A DNA stretch of 20,981 bases from a virus, in the IMG/VR virus record IMGVR_UViG_3300003410_000058, positions 1-20,981 of that record. One strand, given 5' to 3'. Shown here piece by piece: positions 14,079-20,981 of the stretch. How positions within the stretch are numbered: the first letter of the stretch is position 1; each line of letters opens with the position of its first letter. The notes under the pieces were generated by a model. It was not told where the DNA came from. It did not search any database and saw only the letters and a list, made by a program, of their open reading frames with translations. The position numbers and the translations under genes were made by a program.

Positions 14079-15629
14079 TTATCTTCCTAATTTCATTTGA
14101 ACATTACTATTGAACTTGTTAAATGCAAATCTATTTTCGCCACCTAACAAACTACGTGTGTCAGTATAAGCAACTGCGCTTGCAGTGTCGTATAGTTGTA
14201 CAGTTTTAGCAGTAGAGTTAATAAACGACAACCCTTGTGCAGGCGTTGCATTGGGATTTAATTGAAGCCACAATGCTAGTAATCCTGCAACTTGTGGACT
14301 TGCCATACTTGTGCCGCCTATGTTATTAATTAAGAATGTAGCATCTGCTGGATAAGGGTTGTCAACTAAGGTAGCACCAAATCTATTAGTTGTACTCATT
14401 GCACTCATAATATCTGTGCCTGGAGCATACACACTTACACCTGGACCGCACTCTGAACTAGCTGATTTTTGTTCTAATCCTCCTGTGTGTTCTGCACTAT
14501 CAATGTTGCCTACTATATGTGCTTCGTCGTCATAAGGACTAGAACCTCTTTGATAAGATACTGAGCCAGTATTTGCTGCCATAAAGTTATCATAGTCATC
14601 GCCGCCTGCAACATCAATCTTATGACTCCTGTTTCCTGCTGCAACACACACATGTATTCCGGCATCAATCATTAATTGCACATCAGCATCAACTGATGCT
14701 AGCCTTAAATTTGTTGCAAATCTGCCATTGCTTGTAGTTGGTGGCAATCCAAATGCCCAACGTTTTGCTGTGGTATCAATATCTGTACCTGTTTTTAAAT
14801 CGCCTCTGTATGTAAGGTTAGTAACAGTATCATAACGTCTTAAATAACCCCAACTGTGATTAACAACTGTTGGTCTTTTATAACCTGTTGCAGGATCTAC
14901 TGCTTTAGCATTGTGCCACGCTATAATAACGTCAGCCATAGCAGTAACAGTGATACCGCTATTTGGATCTGTTGGGCCTTCTAAGCCAGCTAATTTTATA
15001 CTATAAATTTTAGCGTTTTTGGCCCAGCCATATGTTTTGCCTGCCAGTGTGCCAGCAACGTGTGTGCCGTGTCCGTCATAGTCTGTGTAATGTTCTGGCG
15101 GCATTGTTCCAGAAACACCACTTACATCAAACCAGTCAATTTCTTGTACTCTGCTTACTCCATCAGCATCTTGAAATTCTGGATGATCAGCTTGTATGCC
15201 GCTATCTACAATAACAACATCAACACCTGTGCCGTCTAGTGTGTAATTATATCCGCCTGTAACGTTGACACCAGTATAGGGATTAGTAGCTTCGTTCATT
15301 CTACGCATGCCCCAATTTAAAAACTCGCCGCGGTCCAGTGTGGTTTTTGTAAACAGACCAGTTTGCTCGGCTCTAACTCCGATACCTGTATCTGGATCTA
15401 AATCGGGCAGCAAATCAACACCATAAACTCTTGAATCATTTTTCAGTGCTTCTGCTTCGTCGTCTGTTAAATTATAATGTGTGTTACGAGTATTAGTAGC
15501 ACGTTGATCTGCAACGTTAACAGTGCGTCCAGGTATTGCTCCAGCTCCTGTAGTTGCAATCATTTCTTGATTAAATGCTACGTGATCTACACCTCTGTTT
15601 AAACTTACAATATATTCTTTTTCACTCAT
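14079..15629 (-). CDS. Subtilisin-family (S8) serine protease
   Basis: A 516-residue subtilase with the full catalytic set: D142 in VVIVDSGIQADHP, H187 in YDGHGTHVAGT, oxyanion Asn N333 in VAAGNRS, and nucleophile S441 in GGTSMASPQVAGL. The first 100 residues (KEYIVSLNRGVD, then YNLTDDEAEALKNDSRV) resemble the I9 propeptide inhibitor fold, so it may mature by self-cleavage. There is no signal peptide, consistent with action in the infected cell or as part of the particle. It lies between fibre genes, so plausible roles are cleavage or maturation of fibre proteins, or digestion of host surface proteins during adsorption. The T4 prohead protease (gp21) is unrelated. ATG at 15629 follows AGGAAAATAAA. 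Confidence 0.95.
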   Translation of the reverse strand: MSEKEYIVSLNRGVDHVAFNQEMIATTGAGAIPGRTVNVADQRATNTRNTHYNLTDDEAEALKNDSRVYGVDLLPDLDPDTGIGVRAEQTGLFTKTTLDRGEFLNWGMRRMNEATNPYTGVNVTGGYNYTLDGTGVDVVIVDSGIQADHPEFQDADGVSRVQEIDWFDVSGVSGTMPPEHYTDYDGHGTHVAGTLAGKTYGWAKNAKIYSIKLAGLEGPTDPNSGITVTAMADVIIAWHNAKAVDPATGYKRPTVVNHSWGYLRRYDTVTNLTYRGDLKTGTDIDTTAKRWAFGLPPTTSNGRFATNLRLASVDADVQLMIDAGIHVCVAAGNRSHKIDVAGGDDYDNFMAANTGSVSYQRGSSPYDDEAHIVGNIDSAEHTGGLEQKSASSECGPGVSVYAPGTDIMSAMSTTNRFGATLVDNPYPADATFLINNIGGTSMASPQVAGLLALWLQLNPNATPAQGLSFINSTAKTVQLYDTASAVAYTDTRSLLGGENRFAFNKFNSNVQMKLGR

Positions 15630-15643
15630 TTTATTTTCCTATA

Positions 15644-18619
15644 TTATGCTGCTGCTGCAACTGTTACCCAAGCACCGCCTAGATATGCTACTAATGTGTT
15701 CTTTGCGTTTGAAGCAGGATCCCATCCTGTTCCGTCTGCTACTGCTATCATACCGTTTACTGGATTAGCAGGTTCTGCATTCAATGGTGTTAATGTTAAT
15801 GTATCACTAAACATTGCATAATTTGTAGCGTCTACCATTAGAGCACTGTCATCTGCAAACACACTACCTGTTACATCGCCTGCTAATGCACCTGTATGAT
15901 TGCCTTGTGCGCTGCCTACTAGAGTACCGTTAACTGTTGCATTGTGTATTGTTACTGCTTGGCTACGCGAACTTGATGTAGTACCAATCACAACATCGCC
16001 TGCTGCACTAGTAGCATTAATTGCAATATTTGCCACGTCAGCAGGATTGCCTGGAGTAACTGGTTGAGTAGTTAACTCAATATAATTTATGCCAGCTTGA
16101 TCCATTTGTATCTTGCTTAGTCCGGCATCATCTGTACCTGCGTTAATATTAATAAATCCATCAACATTTACTGTTAAATCGTCACTTGTGTGATTTTCAA
16201 TAGTTGTCGCTTTAATAAGTGTACCAGATATATTAGCAGATACAATCGGACCAACAATTGTGCTTGACTGACCATCTATCAATACAGTACTGTCATCGCC
16301 TACTACGCTACCTTTTAAATCACCAGTAACGCCACCTTGCGCTGTGAGATTTGTAGTAATTGGTCCAAAAAATCTAATATCATCTGCTGTTAGATTAATT
16401 ATTCTGTTTGTGCCGCCGGGTCCGATACTAATTGCATTGCCGTCGCCTGTAGCAGTAGTAATACTCATACTGTCGTCTGCTGTAATATTACCTGATACTA
16501 CAGCCGGCATTGCTACTGTACCGTTTATTGTTGTAGTACTGCCGCTATTACCAATTGTAATTGTTGTAGCATCGTCTTGTCCTATCGTAAGTGCTGTGTT
16601 GTCAATATTACCGTTAACATTGCCTGTTAATTCGCCTATAACATTACCAGTTAATAATGCGTTAAATGTTCCGTCTACTGTTGTAGTATTACCTGCCTTA
16701 CCGATAGTAACATCGCCAGTTGTAGCACCTGTGCCGATATTAACTGTGCCGGTTGCTGCACCATTAATATCTACTCCGGCAGTTGACGTAATGTTAATGC
16801 CACTGTCGCCGACTGTTACATCCCCACTTGATGCGTCACCTAAACTAACTGTTCCGCCTGCACCTCTGTAGATGTTTAGTGCAGCACTGTCTCTACCTTG
16901 TACAGTAGTTGTAATTACTTCTATGTTTTCAACATCGCCTACTACTTTGCCTGCAACACCGTCTACAAGTACTGTACTATCATCTCCAAATACACTACCT
17001 GTTACATCACCGTCAAATGTACCTGTAACTTCTAAGTTGCCATCAACTTTTACTTTACCCACTGGTAACAATTCAATATCAGTTGTAACACTTACAATTT
17101 GTACAAGACCATTGCCGCCCATTGTAAGTGTGCCAGTTGCAGTAACATTACCGTCTGTCATTACAAGATCATCAGTTGATACTGATAAACTTCCTACAAC
17201 ATAATTAGCCTCAAGTCTATTAGCAAGTAGAGTAGCGTCATCAGTAACTATCCACTTGCCACCAAAGTTTTCTGTCCATACTAATGATCTGTTTGGCGAT
17301 GTTCCTCGCTCGATTTCAATACCTGAAGTAGTTAGCGTAACTCCTGCACCTGCTTCACCTTTGTTAAGTGTAATAACATTGTCAGTAATATTTGTATTTG
17401 TAGTTTCGATGTTTGTAGTTGTACCTGTAACTGTTAAGTTACCTGCAATAGTAACATTGTTAAAGTTTGAAGTACCAGCTGCTGTTGTTATGTTTCCGTC
17501 GAATGTTCCTTCATGTAGCCCTGTCCATGTACCATTTTGATAAACTTGCAATCTAGAAGTTGTAGTATTGTAAATTACATCGCCTTCTTGTGCAGCGATT
17601 GCTAGTTGATCGACTGCTGTAGTAGAAGAAAACTTGAACGGAACTCCGCCTTGTATTTTTACTCTGTTGCCTGCCGTAATAGCCAAGTCGGTGCTTGCTG
17701 TTAATTGTGCAATTCCAATTGCTTCGCTTAAATTAACAGCATCAGTACTAATATCATCTGTATTAACTGTTACAAAGTTTGCTTCATTGAATGGGAATTC
17801 TTCCGTTCCTATTGCGCCGCCTTGTGCAAATTCTGGAGTTAGTGTGTCTAATAGTCTAGCAGTACCAATGCTTACTGTATTGCCATTAGTAGGAAGTATA
17901 ACAATATCGTCGCCTTCGATATATCCTGTGGTTGCACCAAAATCTATATCGCCTACAATCTTACTTGCAACAGCATCTACTAATAGTGTACTGTCATCGC
18001 CAAAAACACTGCCTTGTATATCTGTTACAAAAACACTGCCGTCGTCGAATAAACCGGATAGTTGTGCATCTAAATCAGCTTCTCTTAGATATCCAATATC
18101 GTCTGTAAATTCTGATAAGAAAGTCGGTGCGCCTTCTAACGCTGCATAAGTTATTTTAGAAGTTTCTGCATTGAATACAATCTCTCCATTGTATCCTCGA
18201 AGGTTTCCTTTTAGCGTAGTAGCAACAATTTCATTAAATCTTGCCGCAAGTGAACCTACGTTACCTACGCCAGATTCACTTGGTACGATGCTAGTATCAA
18301 CTGTAATAGTATCAATTTCGATATTGCCTAGGTCACTCAGAGGTCTATACTCTAATCCAGTACCATCAGCTTTTACTTTTACAAAGTAGTTTGGAGAGCC
18401 TATAAACGAACTAGGAGTGTCTGTTAAATCTGCAAATGCTTGTGCAACAAGTCTATTTCCAGCAACTCTAATATCAGCAGCATTGATTGTTCCTATTGCG
18501 GTAATATTCTGCACACCAACAATACTGTTGTCTGCAAGATTTAAATTATCCCCAGCTTGGATTTCTTTAATTTTATTGTTATCTGTAGTATCAAGTACTA
18601 GGGGAAATCTATTTGCCAT
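15644..18619 (-). CDS. Large repetitive tail-fibre protein (991 aa)
   Basis: A 991-residue, Gly/Thr/Asp/Val-rich protein with virtually no Cys and no hydrophobic segments, as expected of a trimeric phage fibre. It begins MANRFPLVLDTTDNNKIKEI with GDNLNLADNSI, a start I recall from marine T4-like fibres. A module of the form GSVFGDDSTxLVDxxxxxxVGDI occurs four times (roughly residues 205-230, 545-570, 780-800, 920-940), separated by beta-helix-like strands such as GDVTVGDSGINITSTAG. Near the middle is a small domain QEGDVIYNTTTSRLQVYQNG, and a related one (NPVNGMIAVADGTGWDP) closes the protein with LGGAWVTVAAAA. It probably forms part of the host-recognition apparatus. A late-promoter core lies 25 bases before the ATG. 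Confidence 0.88.
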   Translation of the reverse strand: MANRFPLVLDTTDNNKIKEIQAGDNLNLADNSIVGVQNITAIGTINAADIRVAGNRLVAQAFADLTDTPSSFIGSPNYFVKVKADGTGLEYRPLSDLGNIEIDTITVDTSIVPSESGVGNVGSLAARFNEIVATTLKGNLRGYNGEIVFNAETSKITYAALEGAPTFLSEFTDDIGYLREADLDAQLSGLFDDGSVFVTDIQGSVFGDDSTLLVDAVASKIVGDIDFGATTGYIEGDDIVILPTNGNTVSIGTARLLDTLTPEFAQGGAIGTEEFPFNEANFVTVNTDDISTDAVNLSEAIGIAQLTASTDLAITAGNRVKIQGGVPFKFSSTTAVDQLAIAAQEGDVIYNTTTSRLQVYQNGTWTGLHEGTFDGNITTAAGTSNFNNVTIAGNLTVTGTTTNIETTNTNITDNVITLNKGEAGAGVTLTTSGIEIERGTSPNRSLVWTENFGGKWIVTDDATLLANRLEANYVVGSLSVSTDDLVMTDGNVTATGTLTMGGNGLVQIVSVTTDIELLPVGKVKVDGNLEVTGTFDGDVTGSVFGDDSTVLVDGVAGKVVGDVENIEVITTTVQGRDSAALNIYRGAGGTVSLGDASSGDVTVGDSGINITSTAGVDINGAATGTVNIGTGATTGDVTIGKAGNTTTVDGTFNALLTGNVIGELTGNVNGNIDNTALTIGQDDATTITIGNSGSTTTINGTVAMPAVVSGNITADDSMSITTATGDGNAISIGPGGTNRIINLTADDIRFFGPITTNLTAQGGVTGDLKGSVVGDDSTVLIDGQSSTIVGPIVSANISGTLIKATTIENHTSDDLTVNVDGFININAGTDDAGLSKIQMDQAGINYIELTTQPVTPGNPADVANIAINATSAAGDVVIGTTSSSRSQAVTIHNATVNGTLVGSAQGNHTGALAGDVTGSVFADDSALMVDATNYAMFSDTLTLTPLNAEPANPVNGMIAVADGTGWDPASNAKNTLVAYLGGAWVTVAAAA

Positions 18620-18643
18620 TCTTTAAAATCCTATTGTTATACA

Positions 18644-18652
18644 TATTTATCG
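18644..18652 (-). promoter_or_regulatory. T4-type late promoter core before the 991-aa fibre gene
   Basis: CGATAAATA on the minus strand within the 40-base gap 18620-18659, 25 bases before the ATG at 18619; identical to the cores at 9755 and 13302. It is embedded in a near-palindrome (ATAC...GTAT). Confidence 0.65.
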
Positions 18653-18659
18653 TATCTCA

Positions 18660-18863
18660 TTAAAGTGCTGCGATCCTAGCCTGAAAGTCTGCAAAGCTTG
18701 TTGCAGCAGCTACTTCTGTTTGTAGTGTTGCTAAACTAATAAAAGCTTCGTCAGCGGTATACAACTCGTCGAAGTTGTCATTTGCTTTGTCAAATGCTGT
18801 GCGCAACGGATCGCCGTCACCTTTGTTTGCACTAGTACCTAGATTAATTGTTTGCTTTGCCAC
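18660..18863 (-). CDS. Small fibre-type protein (67 aa, GTG start)
   Basis: A 67-residue protein starting GTG at 18863 behind AAAGGGG. It consists almost wholly of the adaptor module INLGTSANKGDGDPLRTAFD, then KANDNFDELYTAD, that also opens the 252-residue fibre protein, followed by a helical end (LATLQTEVAAATSFADFQAR). It could be a free-standing trimerisation or attachment piece, or a remnant of a longer fibre gene. The 20-base overlap with the upstream 50-residue gene, in another frame, suggests translational coupling. I associate similar short proteins with marine T4-like phages. Confidence 0.72.
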   Translation of the reverse strand: MAKQTINLGTSANKGDGDPLRTAFDKANDNFDELYTADEAFISLATLQTEVAAATSFADFQARIAAL

Positions 18864-18996
18864 GGTCTGCCCCTTTGTTGACTTGTATTCTTAGTTTGCC
18901 CGCAGTAGCAACTACTTGTCTGCCTTGCGGATTTTTAGTGTCATTGCTGGCTTTTACGCCAGCTTTGATTAATTTGTCTACTGATTTTTTATCCAT
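18844..18996 (-). CDS. Small basic protein (50 aa), unknown function
   Basis: A 50-residue frame: ATG at 18996, overlapping the TAA of the preceding fibre gene (TAATG), stop at 18844. The product is short and lysine/arginine-rich (MDKKSVDKLIKAGVKASNDT, later GRQVVATAGKLRIQVNKG). It fills the otherwise empty 132-base gap between two fibre genes and has the same stop-start coupling seen elsewhere in the genome, which is the main support. No family recognised. Confidence 0.65.
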   Translation of the reverse strand: MDKKSVDKLIKAGVKASNDTKNPQGRQVVATAGKLRIQVNKGADRGKANN

Positions 18997-20981
18997 TAGT
19001 GTTTACCTACTACAACTTCAACTGTGCCTTTGTCACCGTCAAGTTTGTCTTCTAGTGCTTTACCAATTACACTGCCAACAGTTGGTGTATTGTTAACAAT
19101 AGCATAACCTGGAACATTACTTGCTACAAGCATATCGCCTTTTGCAACTTTGCCAATTACATTACATGGTACACGCCCTTGTAGTGCTATTGCAACAACG
19201 TTGTCGCCTTCACAATGCGAGTTCATTAGGTGTGCTGGGTTAGTCGATACAACGCCTGCTACACGATGTGTACCGTGTGTTGTACTTTGTGTAACTTCAG
19301 CTGCGCCGCCAAACTCAATAACTGTGCCAGGAGTATACTCTGCATCAGCCAAGTAATTCTCTGCCAAGTCAGCGTAGTATGATTCAGTTGCAGTACCACG
19401 GAACAATGTTGCATAAACATCTTTGTACTTTTTAGTTGCACTACCAATGTCATATGTATTATCAGTATCAGGCACTATGCCTGTTGAGCTAAAGATAGCA
19501 GGTACAACACTTGATGCACTACCTGTGTCAGCAGTAACAATGCCTACTTGTCCAGCAGTAGTTTTACCAGTGTTAGCGCCAATTGCAATAGCTGTACTTG
19601 CAGCACCTTTTTCACCTGGTGCTTCAATAAAGCTTGAATAGATCCAGTCAACTCCAAGTACTTTCTCACCTGTAAAGTTTGAAGTACCTTGCAAAATACT
19701 TTCGCTAATACCAGTGCCGCCGATGCCTACACTGCCTTTTACCAACATATCTGGGTATGTAGGTGAGCCGCCGCCAGTGCCGCCCACTGCTGTAAATATC
19801 AAACCTTGTGATGGTGTTTTTACTTGTAATGTTAAACTATCTAAACTTAACACTTCGTAGCTACTATCACCGCCAAGTATTAAAGAGTTGACCTGTATGG
19901 TACCTTCTTGATCTGTCTTTACAATACTATTGCCTTCTCCAGTAACACTTATGTTACTAATGCCATATGTGCCGTCACCTGTTTTGACCAGTGCTTCGCC
20001 TGCATCGCTGGCTGCTAATATTTCAGCAGTAAAGTCAGCATCTAATAATCCAGTGCCTTCATCTACAATTGTACTAAACGGTATTTCACTTACTACTCCT
20101 GAGCCATCTGCACTTCTGCCTAAAACAGTATCAGTTGCAATATTTTCCAAGTCTATTAAACTAACACTGCCTGATTTAACAGTTACCCAACCGTCTGTAA
20201 CTTCAAACTTAGCATCATCAAAGCTTGCACTACCTAAGTCACTTTGACTAATGCCCGTAGCATCTACTCGTGTAGTTGCAGCATTTAAGTTTAGTTTACT
20301 TTGTGCAATTTGTGCTGTTCCTGATACATCAGCATTAACAACTGAACCTGTTGCAACAGACATGTTGATTTCAACTTGTCTACCATCTCCTGCTGTTCTA
20401 GTGGTGGTAATAACAACATCACTAGACTCTGCTGCAACACCATTTGCCCATTCATCAACTGGACCATCGAGAACATTGCCTTGCTTTCCGCCTGGTGCTG
20501 TGAGTACATCTGCTGCGGGGCCATCTGCAGGCTTGCCGTCACTGAATACTCCTGTTAAAGGTTCATATGTTATTTCAACAATATTCCCTTCAATTCCAAC
20601 TAATCCATCTTTATAATCAACAACAGTGCCTGTTGCACCTGATATAGAACCAGTAATTACATCAGATACTGCAAACCCGCCGCCTAAAATACTTCCGGCT
20701 TCTAAAATAAGTTTCTTATTTCCTGTTGAAACCAGCAATTGGTTAGCTGCAATATTATTATACTCAACACTACGCAAGTCTTTGATTTCATCATTGCCTC
20801 CACGGCCTTCGTCAACATAAGATTTAGTTGCAGCATCTGCATCATTAACAGGAGTACCTAAGTTAGTAATAGTATTGCCTGCTGCGTTTAAGTCGTCTGT
20901 CATTGGTACAGCACCGTTAGGAGCAAGCACACCTGGCCCAAGTTTGTTAGCAACAGGAGCACCAGTTACATCGTAACCCAA
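18996..20981 (-). CDS. Tail-fibre protein, N-terminus beyond right edge
   Basis: The frame is open to the last base of the window, so the true start lies outside; 661 residues are visible. Near the visible start, ITNLGTPVNDADAATKSYVD is the classic phage tail-fibre repeat motif. A beta-rich shaft follows. The C-terminal 170 residues begin TYDIGSATKKYKDVYATLFR, pass through YYADLAENYLADAEYTPGTV, and continue with VAGVVSTNPAHLMNS and ALQGRVPCNVIGKVAKGDML. This resembles the C-terminal region of other T4-like marine fibres and, weakly, the G2-type (intramolecular chaperone) autoproteolytic domains of phage appendages. Likely a host-contact fibre. Confidence 0.87.
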   Translation of the reverse strand: MGYDVTGAPVANKLGPGVLAPNGAVPMTDDLNAAGNTITNLGTPVNDADAATKSYVDEGRGGNDEIKDLRSVEYNNIAANQLLVSTGNKKLILEAGSILGGGFAVSDVITGSISGATGTVVDYKDGLVGIEGNIVEITYEPLTGVFSDGKPADGPAADVLTAPGGKQGNVLDGPVDEWANGVAAESSDVVITTTRTAGDGRQVEINMSVATGSVVNADVSGTAQIAQSKLNLNAATTRVDATGISQSDLGSASFDDAKFEVTDGWVTVKSGSVSLIDLENIATDTVLGRSADGSGVVSEIPFSTIVDEGTGLLDADFTAEILAASDAGEALVKTGDGTYGISNISVTGEGNSIVKTDQEGTIQVNSLILGGDSSYEVLSLDSLTLQVKTPSQGLIFTAVGGTGGGSPTYPDMLVKGSVGIGGTGISESILQGTSNFTGEKVLGVDWIYSSFIEAPGEKGAASTAIAIGANTGKTTAGQVGIVTADTGSASSVVPAIFSSTGIVPDTDNTYDIGSATKKYKDVYATLFRGTATESYYADLAENYLADAEYTPGTVIEFGGAAEVTQSTTHGTHRVAGVVSTNPAHLMNSHCEGDNVVAIALQGRVPCNVIGKVAKGDMLVASNVPGYAIVNNTPTVGSVIGKALEDKLDGDKGTVEVVVGKH

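Noticed and set aside
16344-18149. Several plus-strand open frames (16344-16871, 16872-17204, 17256-17540, 17634-18149) rich in Val, Pro and Ser
   Set aside because: They are antisense shadows of the 991-residue repeat-rich fibre gene; low stop density there follows from its codon bias.
1-20981. tRNA, rRNA, integrase, transposase or attachment sites
   Set aside because: I found no cloverleaf-like segments, rRNA motifs, recombinase motifs or terminal repeats on either strand by eye.

Overview
This window looks like part of an AT-rich, T4-like marine myovirus genome (contractile-tailed phage). It was read from sequence alone, with no database search. The evidence is a T4-type nucleotide and replication set (clamp-loader ATPase gp44, adjacent DHFR and thymidylate synthase, dCMP deaminase, DexA-like exonuclease), a phage PhoH, a GroES-like co-chaperonin, and long repetitive tail-fibre/virion genes of the kind found in marine cyanophage and pelagiphage relatives. 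I saw no photosynthesis, integrase, transposase, tRNA, rRNA or CRISPR features. The host is unclear; the 7Fe FdxA-type ferredoxin would fit a proteobacterial (possibly alphaproteobacterial) host, but that is inference.

Layout. At 1-678 the 3' part of phoH runs rightward, cut by the left edge. Everything else runs leftward. From 6407 down to 644 lie twelve tightly packed genes whose stops and starts overlap or nearly touch: a 53-residue membrane peptide, DEDDh exonuclease, MazG-like hydrolase, GNAT-like protein, gp44 clamp loader, 7Fe ferredoxin, DHFR, thymidylate synthase (TTG start), a 247-residue protein with a dUTPase-like segment, two small unknowns and dCMP deaminase. A textbook sigma70-type promoter (TTGACT, 17 bp, TATAAT) sits just before this array, inside a perfect 10-bp inverted repeat whose second arm holds the first gene's ribosome binding site. 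Together these genes would supply dTMP precursors, clean up nucleotide pools and load the sliding clamp.

From 9149 back to 6468 is a mixed block: SGNH-type hydrolase, a second MazG-like protein, GroES-like co-chaperonin, a conserved phage protein of 139 residues, a 173-residue fragment of the DnaE polymerase family that stops just before the catalytic aspartates, and a 79-residue helical protein.

From 9149 to the right edge is a virion/tail-fibre block: a small fibre-like protein, a 1170-residue protein with Ig-like modules, a 252-residue fibre protein with a 24-bp tandem repeat, a subtilisin-family protease with all catalytic residues, a 991-residue repeat fibre protein, a 67-residue fibre-type protein, a 50-residue basic peptide and the C-terminal 661 residues of another fibre protein. 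Three of these genes are preceded at 19-25 bp by the identical string CGATAAATA, matching the T4-type late promoter core, so this block is probably expressed late. There is no gene-free stretch over 300 bases; intergenic gaps are at most about 60 bases.
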